Shown here piece after piece: positions 36,272 through 45,221 of a stretch of 64,000 bases of DNA. The position numbers and the translations under genes were made by a program. Position 1 is the first letter of the stretch, and every line of letters starts with the position of its first letter. The notes below the pieces were generated by a model that saw only the letters and a list, made by a program, of their open reading frames with translations, did no database searches and was not told where the DNA came from. This DNA comes from Cohnella abietis (GTDB taxonomy: Bacteria > Bacillota > Bacilli > Paenibacillales > Paenibacillaceae): the NCBI RefSeq assembly GCF_004295585.1, contig NZ_AP019400.1:4314001-4378000 (forward strand). The letters are read 5' to 3'.

Positions 36272-37494
36272 TCCTCGTTCGCCTTTCTCTTGCCAGAGGC
36301 CGTATTTATATTAACCGTTCCCGGTCGAAGCACATGAGACTGCACCTGAATGTTCACATGTATTCGAGAAAAGCGCTCATCCCATTGGTCAGAGGCTTTC
36401 CGCCACTGCTTAGGATATTTGCGCCTGAAGGCATCCCCAAAGCCAATGATATCGGCTCTCATTTTGTGCTGAGCTTGCTCCAACGCATCTTCAATACGGC
36501 CTCTTAGTAAGTTATTCATCCCGGTTTCTACAACCGCAACATCTGAAGGCTTCATCAAATCTAACTGACTCGTATTCTGAATGACATCCCCATCCGCTCT
36601 AATGACTACATCCATGGTCCACATATCTTCACTCTGAATATGCGGTATCAACATTACCTTAGTGCGCGACAAATTCATGGATACCGTGGAGCCTGCAGAG
36701 TTGACACGAAAAGTTAGAATGGAAGTTTTAATCCTTTCGTTTAACCATAATATTCCTCTTGTTTCATTGGAATTAATATCACCAACCATCTTACCCTCCT
36801 TAAACACAGCAGCGCCGGTATAATAGGGCTTGGAGTTAGAGTGTGGATCATTCATATCTGACTTAATATCCTGATTGGAAATCAAAGGAACAAAAAAGCT
36901 TCTTTGCCCTTTTTGCCCCAGCCAATCGTTAATAATGTCTTTAAGCGTAACTTCTGTGCTTACTTGAGATTTAGATATCTCACGGAATATTTCCGCGGAG
37001 CTACGTTCAAGCTGCGGATTAATTCGCAATGCATTAATAGCTTTCCCCTTGCTTACATATACGTTTGCTCTCTCCCGCATCTGGGCAAACTTCAGCAGGA
37101 AATCAAGATCTTCTGTAATACCAGCCCTTGCACGCTCTTCTCCGAAAATATAAACATCATCGTGCCCCCAGAACAACCGGCGTGACAAATTTTCCTGCAA
37201 ATGAGCCATGGCATCTGCAAGTGAAATTCCTAAGGCGCTACTAACAAGTGTTTGACCGCTGCTTGATTCCTTACCAATATCCCCGCCTTCTGACATTCCC
37301 TTACTGCTCTTTCCGGATGGAACAAACACCTGGACAGAAAGCTCAACCTTGCCTCCTTCCTTCTGATCAATTCCTGCAGCTAGAACAATGGCTATATCAT
37401 TGATTTCGACGCGATCCCAGCAGCCTATTAGAAACACAAGCATGCCCAGAAGCAACAAAAACTTGGACTTATAGCTTATTAAATGAATGCCCAT
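36268..37494 (-). CDS. Spore germination receptor C subunit lipoprotein (Ger(x)C)
   Basis: 408-residue lipoprotein. Signal peptide with lipobox FLIGC near residue 25, then the family hallmark CWDRVEINDIAIVLAAGID. The rest matches Ger(x)C, including RGILWLNERIK near 240 and DVVIRADGDV. It would stand on the outer face of the inner spore membrane. Its ATG joins the A-gene stop (TAATG) and GGAAGG lies upstream. Confidence 0.93.
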   Translation of the reverse strand: MGIHLISYKSKFLLLLGMLVFLIGCWDRVEINDIAIVLAAGIDQKEGGKVELSVQVFVPSGKSSKGMSEGGDIGKESSSGQTLVSSALGISLADAMAHLQENLSRRLFWGHDDVYIFGEERARAGITEDLDFLLKFAQMRERANVYVSKGKAINALRINPQLERSSAEIFREISKSQVSTEVTLKDIINDWLGQKGQRSFFVPLISNQDIKSDMNDPHSNSKPYYTGAAVFKEGKMVGDINSNETRGILWLNERIKTSILTFRVNSAGSTVSMNLSRTKVMLIPHIQSEDMWTMDVVIRADGDVIQNTSQLDLMKPSDVAVVETGMNNLLRGRIEDALEQAQHKMRADIIGFGDAFRRKYPKQWRKASDQWDERFSRIHVNIQVQSHVLRPGTVNINTASGKRKANEE

Positions 37495-38918
37495 TATTTG
37501 TTCCTTCCTTTATCTCGAAAGGTGGAAACCTGTGTCCGTTTGTCCGTACTCCAAAGGGGTATTCGCAGCAATACCTCCTTCCATTTGCTGTTCTTTAGAG
37601 GAACTAAGGGCATCAAATACGGGGTTCCAAATGAACGAAGTGAGCACAGATGAATAACGACAGCAATAACTCCCATCAATAACCCTAATAAACCCATAAC
37701 CCCTGCTAGGATCATAATTGGAAAACGAAGCAGCCGAATAGGAATTCCCATTGTGTAATTCGGTATCATAAAGGATGCAATGCCCGTTATCGCAACTACC
37801 ATAACCATGGGAGAAGAAACAAGCCCTGCAGAAGTTGCAGCTTGTCCAATAACCAAAGCGCCTACAATGCTCACTGCGGAACCAACCTGCTTCGGCAATC
37901 TCACCCCTGCTTCTCTAAGCGCCTCGAAAGTGATTTCCATAATAAAAGCTTCTACAACCGCAGGGAAAGGAATCTCTTCTCTTGATTTGGCAATGCTCAA
38001 AAGCAAGGCAGTTGGAATCATTTCATGATGATAGGTTAGAATGGCTACATAAGCAGATGGAGCAAGCAAGGCCACCATGAAAAAAATATAGCGTAGCCAA
38101 AGAATCGCCATAGAGATCATAAATCTTTGATAAGAATCCTCTGGCGTATGAAGAAATGAGAATAGCCCCGTCGGAGCTATTAATACGAATGGAGTGCCAT
38201 CAATTAGTATGACGACCTTCCCTTCAAGCAGGCTGGCTATAGCATTGTCCGGACGCTCCGTGCTCAGCATCTGTGGAAAGGGAGAGAAATGAGAGTCCTC
38301 AATTAATTCCTCGATATTTCCACTTTCGAGTACTCCATCAATTTGGATAGCACTCAGACGTTTCATAACTTCGTCCACAAGCTCTGGCTCTGCTAATTTT
38401 TCAATATAAGCTACATTAACCCTTGACTTCGTATAGGTTCCGATCTCTATTGCTTTAACCTTTAGAAGCGGAGTACGTAATCTACGACGCAATAATGAAA
38501 TATTAACTGTTAACGTCTCCGTAAATCCTTCCCTAGGTCCTCGAACAACAGATTCCGCGATTGGCTCCTCTATTGCTCGTTTATCCACCTTCGGTAATAC
38601 AAAGCACATCCCTCGGTCCGAGCCATCTGTTAGCATAACTGGATTACCAATTGAAACCTTTTCGATAAGCTCACTAAAGGATGTAACCTCTAGCACTCTC
38701 TGAACATAGCTGGCAGGCTCCAATGATGGTTGAGATGAATTGATTTTCATAATGGTTTCGTTTAATCGTTCCTCGTCTGTAATCCCTTCAAAAAATACAA
38801 CTATCGCCTTATCCCCAGCAGAATTAATTATTTCTCGAATAATTAAATCCTCGCAGGAAGCATAAACAGATTCCAGCTCGGACAAATTTTCACTAATGTT
38901 TTTGGAGAACATATCCAT
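37494..38918 (-). CDS. Spore germination receptor A subunit (GerA family)
   Basis: 474-residue A subunit with an N-terminal soluble domain (1-240) and a C-terminal membrane domain of about five helices. Family motifs: VEAFIMEITFEALREAGVRLPKQVGSAVSIVGALVIGQAA near 330-370, GLVSSPMVMVVAITGIASF and IPIRLLRFPIMILAG. First gene of the operon. The N-terminal domain is a little short compared with GerAA. No convincing sigma-G promoter was seen upstream. Confidence 0.93.
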   Translation of the reverse strand: MDMFSKNISENLSELESVYASCEDLIIREIINSAGDKAIVVFFEGITDEERLNETIMKINSSQPSLEPASYVQRVLEVTSFSELIEKVSIGNPVMLTDGSDRGMCFVLPKVDKRAIEEPIAESVVRGPREGFTETLTVNISLLRRRLRTPLLKVKAIEIGTYTKSRVNVAYIEKLAEPELVDEVMKRLSAIQIDGVLESGNIEELIEDSHFSPFPQMLSTERPDNAIASLLEGKVVILIDGTPFVLIAPTGLFSFLHTPEDSYQRFMISMAILWLRYIFFMVALLAPSAYVAILTYHHEMIPTALLLSIAKSREEIPFPAVVEAFIMEITFEALREAGVRLPKQVGSAVSIVGALVIGQAATSAGLVSSPMVMVVAITGIASFMIPNYTMGIPIRLLRFPIMILAGVMGLLGLLMGVIAVVIHLCSLRSFGTPYLMPLVPLKNSKWKEVLLRIPLWSTDKRTQVSTFRDKGRNK

Positions 38919-39009
38919 AATTGCTCACAGTCCCTGTAAGTCAGATATGTAAATCGTTCCCTGATGCCCGAAGACTATTCAATATACATTCGCAAAATTT
39001 TAATTAAAT

Positions 39010-39335
39010 GTGGTACCGACGGAAATACGATGGTTCTTATCGTACTTGCTGCTTGCGGGCAGGCTTGAAGTACGATTAGCGATGTTTTTCATCGCTTCTG
39101 CTTGTTGGTAGCTAAAACTTATCTGTTCCAAAACGGAACATGAGGTTAACGAACCCAGCAACTCTTATTTGCTCCAAATGTAATGATTTTATTTTGTAAA
39201 CTCCAGACACCTTGTACCCTGCAAAGTAGCTCCATTCCGCCTACTTGATACTCAATAACACCAGTGGAGTTTAGAATAAATACGAGGTCATTTTATCGAA
39301 AATAAGCTCAATTAGGTTCGTTAGCTTTTACACAT
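39010..39335. repeat. Dispersed intergenic repeat, copy B
   Basis: Same layout as copies A and C. ACGATGGTTCTTATCGTACT and AGCGATG-TTTTT-CATCGCT (perfect hairpin) come first, then TGTTCC-aaaac-GGAACA, then the core (39147-39324) with TAACGAAC...TTCGTTAG outer arms. The inner arms read TAAACTCCA and TGGAGTTTA, where A and C have CG-containing versions; both sides lost the CG together. Confidence 0.85.
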
Positions 39336-39361
39336 GGCGTTTTCCTTGCGAGATACTGTAA

Positions 39362-39545
39362 GCGAGGTGGTACTCGGTATGCATGATGCAGCGGGCGGCG
39401 GGTACTAGCGAGGTGGTACTTGTTATGCATGATACAGACGGCGGAATACTAGTGAGATGGTTCTCGGTATGCATGACGCCAGTGGGATCGGGATATTTGT
39501 AGGCGAGGTGGTACTCGGTATGCATAATGCAGTCGGTGGCGGTAA
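39362..39545. repeat. Imperfect tandem repeat with ATGCAT, four units
   Basis: GCGAGGTGGTACTCGGTATG or a variant starts at 39362, 39408, 39452 and 39503, spaced 44-51 bp. Each unit has the palindrome ATGCAT or a one-base variant, followed by a G-rich stretch. Confidence 0.75.
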
Positions 39546-39581
39546 GCAGCTGATGATTAAGTAAGCTTATACGAAGAAGAC

Positions 39582-39612
39582 AAAAGGACCTCGCTTGTGC
39601 GAGATCCCTTCA
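39582..39612 (-). terminator. Terminator of the thiamine ABC operon
   Basis: Minus strand AAGGGATCTCGC ... GCGAGGTCCTTTT with T run, about 60 bases after the ATPase stop. Confidence 0.8.
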
Positions 39613-39673
39613 TGGTTGTTACTTCTCTGGTGGACTAATGTGAGCTTAGTAGAGAAGGCATTCCAGGCCTCGC

Positions 39674-40459
39674 TCACACAATGGATCTTTCCCCCTTCTC
39701 CAACAAGTCCAGCACTTCCCGCTTGAGTTCGACGAATGCTGGATCGGTCCATACATCAACTTGTCTTGGACGGTTGAATGGAACGATTATTTCCCTCAGG
39801 ACAGTAGCAGGTGCCGGAGATAGCACATAAATGCGATCCGACAGCATCAATGCCTCTTCGATACTGTGAGTAACGAACAATACCGAACGCCTGTCTGCTT
39901 CCCACAATTGTAGAAGCCAACGTTGCATGTCTGCTCTTGTTAGAGCATCTAAAGCTGCGAAGGGCTCATCTAAGCACATGATATCGCGGCGCATAAGCAA
40001 TGCCCGCAAGAATGAAACTCTCTGCTGCATCCCGCCGGATAGTACATGTGGGTATTCTTTAGCTACATTATCTAATTGAATTTTACGCAGCCATTCGGAA
40101 GCCTGCTCCTTGGCTTCTTTCTTGGAGGTTCCCGTAGTAACCAAAGCTGATGAAATGTTGTCCTCTACGGAAAGCCAAGGGAACAACGCCGCTTGCTGCG
40201 GCATATAGCTGATCAGCCCACGTTCACCGGTAACTTCTTTTCCTTCCATGACAATCCGCCCAGTATCAGGTCTCTCGACTCCACCAATCAGGCGGAAGAG
40301 TGTCGATTTCCCACTGCCCGAAGGTCCAATTAACGTGACAAACTCTCCTTCGCCAACGTGTAAGGAAATGTTATTCAGCACCGGTACTCTTTTTTTGCCA
40401 CGCATATATGCTTTTGTTATTCCACTAAGCTCTAGCTTGCTCTTAATGAGTCTACTCAT
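39674..40459 (-). CDS. thiZ: ABC transporter ATPase for thiamine precursor
   Basis: 261-residue ATPase of the nitrate/sulfonate/taurine-type family. Walker A GPSGSGKST near 42-50, Q-loop in YMPQQAALFPWL near 86, signature LSGGMQQRVSFLRAL near 134-148, Walker B IMCLDEPFAALD near 154-165, H-loop VTHSIEEAL near 192. Its ATG overlaps the permease stop (TGATG). The TPP riboswitch upstream of the operon points to thiamine or HMP uptake. Confidence 0.87.
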   Translation of the reverse strand: MSRLIKSKLELSGITKAYMRGKKRVPVLNNISLHVGEGEFVTLIGPSGSGKSTLFRLIGGVERPDTGRIVMEGKEVTGERGLISYMPQQAALFPWLSVEDNISSALVTTGTSKKEAKEQASEWLRKIQLDNVAKEYPHVLSGGMQQRVSFLRALLMRRDIMCLDEPFAALDALTRADMQRWLLQLWEADRRSVLFVTHSIEEALMLSDRIYVLSPAPATVLREIIVPFNRPRQVDVWTDPAFVELKREVLDLLEKGERSIV

Positions 40460-41241
40460 CAGGAAGCCCCCTTCCAGTCCCTGCTCGGACGTGGTTTCCA
40501 TCTGATGATCAGATGCTCTGCTAGAACGACCATGTAATAGAACAGCAGACTGAGCGCAACTACACAGACAATGGAGCCGAACACGCCTGGCTGATCGTAG
40601 CCGTTAGAATTGAGCTTCAAATAATAACCGATGCCCTTGTTCGCCCCTAACCATTCCGCTACCATTGCTGATGATACCACGTAGGTTGCGGCTATTTTGA
40701 GCCCTGAGAACAAATAGGAGAGCGATGCCGGAAACTCCAGCCGTTTCAATCTCTCCCACCTCGAGGCACCAATCATTCCTAAATACTCACGTAGCTGAGG
40801 CTCAGCTTGACCAAGGCCTACAAGAATGGATAGCGTAATCGGGAAAAAGCATACAAGGACAAGTAAGATTAATTTTGGTGTTACACCAAAGCCGAACCAG
40901 ATCATCAGCAATGGTCCAAGCGCAATAATCGGAATATTCTGGGACAGTACTAATATCGGAGCAAATGCCTCGCGCAATATAGGAACAATGTGAAGAAATA
41001 CGGCAACAATAATTCCGAAACCTAGACCCAAGCCAAGCCCTGTGAGAGCAAGATACAGAGTAGCCAGCACATGCTTCCAGAGCAAAGCGGAATCCTCGTA
41101 CATAGTCAGTGCAATATCCCAAGGGGACGGTAATGTAAAGGTTTTAATCTCGAAAATAGCACAGGCTGCTTGCCACAGTCCGATAAAGACAAGCATCGTC
41201 ACAACAGGCAGCAGTATTCCTCTAAGCGCTCTATTGCCCAT
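40459..41241 (-). CDS. thiX: ABC transporter permease for thiamine precursor
   Basis: 260 residues with about six hydrophobic helices, BPD-transport family. The EAA loop is visible as EYLGMIGASRWERLKRLEFPASLSYLFSGLKIAATYV near 155-195. It overlaps the end of the thiamine-binding-like gene by 11 bases and the start of the ATPase, so the operon is tightly coupled. Confidence 0.88.
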   Translation of the reverse strand: MGNRALRGILLPVVTMLVFIGLWQAACAIFEIKTFTLPSPWDIALTMYEDSALLWKHVLATLYLALTGLGLGLGFGIIVAVFLHIVPILREAFAPILVLSQNIPIIALGPLLMIWFGFGVTPKLILLVLVCFFPITLSILVGLGQAEPQLREYLGMIGASRWERLKRLEFPASLSYLFSGLKIAATYVVSSAMVAEWLGANKGIGYYLKLNSNGYDQPGVFGSIVCVVALSLLFYYMVVLAEHLIIRWKPRPSRDWKGAS

Positions 41242-41533
41242 CCGGATACTTTAGCAATTGCTTGGAGATCGAAGCGCCTTCTTGTCCATCGACCACCAAT
41301 TTAATTTGTGACATTACTGAAGGACTGCCCATCTCGAACATAGCTGCATTCATCCGTTTAACAATGTCAATTAATAAATCCAGATCGCCCTCTATTGTCG
41401 TTTCCAATGGTCCCACACGATAGTTAACTCCTGATTCCTTAATAATCTCAATCGCCCGGTCAACGTATGGAATAACCTCTTCACCAGGCTTAACCTTCGG
41501 TAGTATCTGAATGCTTAATAATGCTTGAGCCAT
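41231..41533 (-). CDS. MTH1187/YkoF-like thiamine-binding protein
   Basis: 100-residue UPF0045-type protein with a ferredoxin-like fold. It begins MAQALLSIQILPKVKPGEE and has VNYRVGPLETTIEGD near 40-54. Members found in TPP-regulated operons bind thiamine or HMP. The ATG at 41533 has AGAGGAG nine bases before; an ATG at 41542 leaves no room. Its presence in the operon suggests a cytosolic chaperone or sensor for the imported pyrimidine. Confidence 0.82.
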   Translation of the reverse strand: MAQALLSIQILPKVKPGEEVIPYVDRAIEIIKESGVNYRVGPLETTIEGDLDLLIDIVKRMNAAMFEMGSPSVMSQIKLVVDGQEGASISKQLLKYPDGQ

Positions 41534-41563
41534 GAACAGCATCTCCTCTTCGTTAGTTTATTT

Positions 41564-42613
41564 TTATTGTGGTAGGAATTCTGTTGTAAACATATCGTCA
41601 TAATTCAATTCTTTCTTCAACAATCCATTCTGCTTTAACCAATCCCCATAGCCAGACCAAACCTCACGCTTCTGCTCTCCCCAACGTGGTGCATCATCCT
41701 TGTATTTAGGGCTTAGCCACTTCTGACTCGCCTTAACGAGCTCAGCGTTTATTTCTGGAATAGCCTTAATCAAAATATCAGCAGCTTCCTCCGGGTGGTC
41801 AATTGCATAATTATAGCCTTCCGATGCTCCGGCAAGGAATGCACGCACAAGCTCCGGTTTTTCTTTAATTAGCTTCTCGTTAGTAAGCAGCAACGGGGTG
41901 TAATAATCTAATTGCTTGCTGTAATCAGTCAAATAGACGATATTAATTGGCTCCTTGCGAAGCTCGGCTTCAATTCCCGTCCATCCGTAGAAAATCCACT
42001 CAAAGTCGATTCCCTTTTTCACAGCCGTGAAGAAATCAGCCGAACCTGCACTAACAAAATTGACCTTGCTAACGTCCGCCTTCTGCACATTCATCATCGA
42101 TTCGATAACCGCTTGCTCTGCAGGAGATCCCCAGCCGCCGTATGATTTACCTTCGAAATCCTTAGGCTCTTTAATATTTTTATCAACCGGCGATGCGAAA
42201 CCGGACGTATTATGCTGAATGATCGGAGCGATTGATACGAGCGGCAGCCCCTGCTCCCGTGCTAATATCATGCTCTCCTGAACTCCGACACCAAACTCAG
42301 CCTTACCATTAGCTACTAAAGTGCTTGCTCCCGCTTCTGGTGGTAAAATAATTTCTACATCCAAGCCCTGCTTTTCCCACAAGCCCTGCTCCTTCGCCAC
42401 GTAAAGACCGGTGTGGTTCGTGTTCGGCGTCCAATCCAATACTAGCGTTACTTTCTGAAGCTCCTTAGCAGAAGTGTCAGGGCTGCCCGTTGCTGTAGCT
42501 GGTGGATTCTCGGAGGCATTAGCCCCATTTTTGTTGCCACAGCCGGTCAACAGAATTGCACCCGCTATCATCGTAATCCCTAAACCCTGCCAAACCTTAC
42601 TTCTCTTATTCAT
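41564..42613 (-). CDS. thiY: Thiamine precursor ABC transporter substrate-binding lipoprotein
   Basis: 349-residue NMT1/THI5-like binding protein. Lipobox LLTGC near residue 23, then a Ser/Thr/Pro linker and the mature domain starting VTLVLDWTPNTNHTGLYVA. The motif DWTPNTNHTG is a hallmark of HMP-binding ThiY. The ATG at 42613 has AGGGAG upstream. First gene after the TPP riboswitch. Confidence 0.92.
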   Translation of the reverse strand: MNKRSKVWQGLGITMIAGAILLTGCGNKNGANASENPPATATGSPDTSAKELQKVTLVLDWTPNTNHTGLYVAKEQGLWEKQGLDVEIILPPEAGASTLVANGKAEFGVGVQESMILAREQGLPLVSIAPIIQHNTSGFASPVDKNIKEPKDFEGKSYGGWGSPAEQAVIESMMNVQKADVSKVNFVSAGSADFFTAVKKGIDFEWIFYGWTGIEAELRKEPINIVYLTDYSKQLDYYTPLLLTNEKLIKEKPELVRAFLAGASEGYNYAIDHPEEAADILIKAIPEINAELVKASQKWLSPKYKDDAPRWGEQKREVWSGYGDWLKQNGLLKKELNYDDMFTTEFLPQ

Positions 42614-42665
42614 CTTTCTCTCCCTCTCTGTCTTCCTTGTGATGAGAAAGGGCTTCTTCAAATCA

Positions 42666-42693
42666 AAAAACGCCCCCCGATTCCGGAGGGCGT
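42666..42693 (-). terminator. Riboswitch expression-platform terminator
   Basis: Minus strand CGCCCTCCGGAATCGGGGGGCG followed by TTTTTT. It lies between the TPP aptamer and thiY and should form when TPP is bound. ACGACGG...TGCTGTCGT upstream is the likely competing stem. Confidence 0.85.
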
Positions 42694-42732
42694 CCTAAAT
42701 ATACGGACGAATGACACGACAGCAATGAAACT

Positions 42733-42845
42733 TCCGTCGTGTTCCCACCTTCCTACGCTGGTACTAACCAGATCAGGTTTTAAGGGTCTGCATCTTCAAT
42801 GGGATGCACTCTCAGCCGGCCTTACTCCAGCTCCCCCGGGGCTTA
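42733..42845 (-). ncRNA. TPP riboswitch (THI element)
   Basis: Minus strand reads GGGGGAGC, GGCTGAGAGT, GACCCTTAAAACCTGATCTG, GTTAGTACCAGCGTAGGAAG, the canonical conserved segments of the thiamine pyrophosphate aptamer in the right order. It controls the thiY-ykoF-like-thiX-thiZ operon. Confidence 0.96.
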
Positions 42846-42879
42846 TTCAATTATTTGAAACCCAATTCTTTCATTCCTT

Positions 42880-42907
42880 ATTATAGCAAACAACTTGGAG
42901 TTGTCTA
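42880..42907 (-). promoter_or_regulatory. Sigma-A promoter of the thi operon
   Basis: Minus strand TAGACA, 16-base spacer, TATAAT. It lies about 35 bases before the TPP aptamer and just after the preceding glycosyltransferase gene. Confidence 0.7.
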
Positions 42908-42922
42908 TCACTTATTCCTTTA

Positions 42923-44425
42923 TTACAAGCTACTTCCCTCATTTTCTCTCGGTACAACGGCCAATATTCGGCGTACTTCAGTCAAATACTCCTCATAGTA
43001 GGGCTCTTGGTCATAATGCTCTGTAAACACAGCTTCGAACCCTTCATAATCAAATTGGAAGCCGATTTCGATCATTAATTCCAAGCGTGGCAGGACGAAA
43101 CGATCAAGCAGTATTTTCTTCTCTGCAACGTATACCTGTTCCGTAATGCCTTTGCCAACAAAATGCTTTAAGATTTCCAAGTACCCTCTTATAGCCACAT
43201 CTCCATAGTTATAGCCTCGAGGAGCATTAAACTCATAACGAAACATCGACAGCTTAAGCAAGCAAAAACGAGGGTCCTCCTGAAGGAGTGCGTAGAGCCA
43301 ATAAATATGATTTAAGCTTGTGCCAATAAATCGGTCCAAGTCAGGTAGGCTAAGCAAAGCCTCACGATCCACTACTATGGAGGTTATGAAGCCAGTAGCT
43401 AGAGATAGCTCTTTAAGTAGAGTATCCATCCCCTCCATAACTTCCACGGTTCCGTCATTCCTTAATACATCAATGAAGAGGAATCGGCACTTTTTGTATA
43501 ATAAAGCATACAAGATCGGTTGAACGGCACCAGGTACAAAATAATCATCATCCCCGTGCAGCTTTGCATATTTTCCTCGGGCAAACTTTACAATCTCCAA
43601 GTAGTTCCTCTCTCCACCGATGTTCTCTGCTTGCCTAACTACCCTTAATTGTGGATACTTCATGACATATTCAGCAAGTATAGCTGGCGTTGCATCATCG
43701 GAGGCATTGTCGGATACGCATACCTCAATCAATCCACTAGCACTCGTCTGCGGCATAACGGATTCTAAGCATTCTATGAGCTCTTTGCTCCGATTATAGG
43801 TAGGAATGCAGATGGATAACAGGGGATGATCACGACGACGCTGCAGTACCTCTGCTATGTCAGTCTCTGTGTCAACTTTAATCCAATCCTCAGCAATCGT
43901 ATCGAACATCTCTGTCAGCTTTGCCGGAACGCCAGAGACAACACTATAATCGGGTACATCTCCCCGAACAACGCTACCTGCGCCTACTACACAGCCTTTT
44001 CCGATAACAATAGGACCTTCGATGACGGAGTTTGCACCTAAGTAGGTCCCCTCACCAATAAACAAGCGATTCCTGCTGCCCTTGCGTGAGCCTTGTTTAG
44101 AAATGGGGAGCCCTGTTTGGCGGTATTCCGCTTCGGTGTCTGACAAATATACATGAGGACCGCACCATACAAGTCGCTCCAGCTCGACATGCTGCTCCGC
44201 TGTTATGATAAGCCCAATATCAGCTTGAACGCCGTCTCCGATAATAATTTTGGGCCTTGAGCCGTTAATAGGAGTTGTTACGATGAGTCGATGCCCTGAG
44301 CTAATAATCGCTTCCTGTCCAATTGATATTTCTTCATTTCCGTGTAATAGCCCTGGTGCTTCCAAAACCGCATTTTGTCCAAGATAATAAAACGAAGGTG
44401 CGCTCTGTGACAGTTCCCCCTCCAT
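42923..44425 (-). CDS. Fusion: hexapeptide acyltransferase + GT2 glycosyltransferase
   Basis: 500 residues in two domains. Residues 1-175 form a left-handed beta-helix of hexapeptide repeats (IGEGTYLGANSVIEGPIVIGKGCVVGAGSVV near 120-150, ending YSVVSGVPAKL), like WbbJ-type O-acetyltransferases. Residues 200-400 are a GT2 glycosyltransferase: LLSICIPTYNRSKELIECL, DNASDDATP near 240, and the metal-binding HGDDDYF near 293. Last gene of the glycan operon. One protein may add and acetylate a sugar. The linker is short and the frame is continuous. Confidence 0.87.
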   Translation of the reverse strand: MEGELSQSAPSFYYLGQNAVLEAPGLLHGNEEISIGQEAIISSGHRLIVTTPINGSRPKIIIGDGVQADIGLIITAEQHVELERLVWCGPHVYLSDTEAEYRQTGLPISKQGSRKGSRNRLFIGEGTYLGANSVIEGPIVIGKGCVVGAGSVVRGDVPDYSVVSGVPAKLTEMFDTIAEDWIKVDTETDIAEVLQRRRDHPLLSICIPTYNRSKELIECLESVMPQTSASGLIEVCVSDNASDDATPAILAEYVMKYPQLRVVRQAENIGGERNYLEIVKFARGKYAKLHGDDDYFVPGAVQPILYALLYKKCRFLFIDVLRNDGTVEVMEGMDTLLKELSLATGFITSIVVDREALLSLPDLDRFIGTSLNHIYWLYALLQEDPRFCLLKLSMFRYEFNAPRGYNYGDVAIRGYLEILKHFVGKGITEQVYVAEKKILLDRFVLPRLELMIEIGFQFDYEGFEAVFTEHYDQEPYYEEYLTEVRRILAVVPRENEGSSL

Positions 44426-44437
44426 TTCGCCCCCTCC

Positions 44438-45199
44438 TCACACTTTGAAATACGAAATCCACGGGTCAAACGGAAATCTACGCAGCTCGGTGTCCCGGAT
44501 AGGCAGCATCTCCAATAAAGCGGCGGTTTCTCCTGGAAAAGCGGAACAATTTAACTCGTCAAAACAAACAATGGCGCCCTTAGGCATACGCGGGAGGAAC
44601 AGCTCCAACGCTTTGCGAGTAGGCTCATATAGGTCAAAATCCAAATATAGCAGTGCAATAAGCAGGTGAGGGTGATCATGCAAATAGGGGGCAGCCGTTT
44701 CTGTAAAGTCTCCTTGGACGAACTCGGTATTAGAAATATGCGACAGATGCCTTTCAGCATCATATTTTGCGATGGAAGCACGCAATTGCTCTACATCATC
44801 CCCCCGCATATCTCCCGTCTCGAATGTTTTCTCCGAATCTTCATCTTGCTCTGCAAGCGAGGGGAAGCCGGCGAACGTATCGAAGCCAATAATTTTGCGG
44901 GAGTGATTAGAAGGCTCAAAAATATTCGTAAACTGTGCCCAAGAGTAAAATCCTGCCCCATTAAACACACCACATTCTACTATGCTCCCGTTGACATGCA
45001 AGATCTCCTTATAAATCTCATATCGGGTCAAAAATCGGGCCACGCTTCGTTTCGTTGCGAACCGAGGGAATGCCTCCAGCTTATTAATAAGAGAAGTTTG
45101 CGAAGAACGGAAAGTCTGTTCCGCAAGCCTGTGTGCCAATCGGTCTTGCTGGGAATGATGACGGGTTATTGCGGCCATTGGCGGCTTTCTTATGCGCAT
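44438..45199 (-). CDS. TylF/MycF-type SAM methyltransferase
   Basis: 253-residue macrocin-O-methyltransferase-like enzyme. The SAM region IVECGVFNGAGFYSWAQ near 75-90, IIGFDTFAGFPSL near 106 and LLYLDFDLYEPTRKALE near 190-205 with metal-binding Asp residues are typical. TylF-family enzymes O-methylate sugars, and many occur in surface glycan clusters. The ATG at 45199 follows GGGGGAGC. It lies 22 bases after the upstream fusion gene. Confidence 0.88.
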   Translation of the reverse strand: MRIRKPPMAAITRHHSQQDRLAHRLAEQTFRSSQTSLINKLEAFPRFATKRSVARFLTRYEIYKEILHVNGSIVECGVFNGAGFYSWAQFTNIFEPSNHSRKIIGFDTFAGFPSLAEQDEDSEKTFETGDMRGDDVEQLRASIAKYDAERHLSHISNTEFVQGDFTETAAPYLHDHPHLLIALLYLDFDLYEPTRKALELFLPRMPKGAIVCFDELNCSAFPGETAALLEMLPIRDTELRRFPFDPWISYFKV

Positions 45200-45221
45200 A
45201 TCGTACTGCTCCCCCTTCCGT

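Noticed and set aside
39328-39525. Minus-strand ORF with MHTEYHLA repeats
   Set aside because: Translation of the ATGCAT tandem repeats; no ribosome binding site or codon structure.
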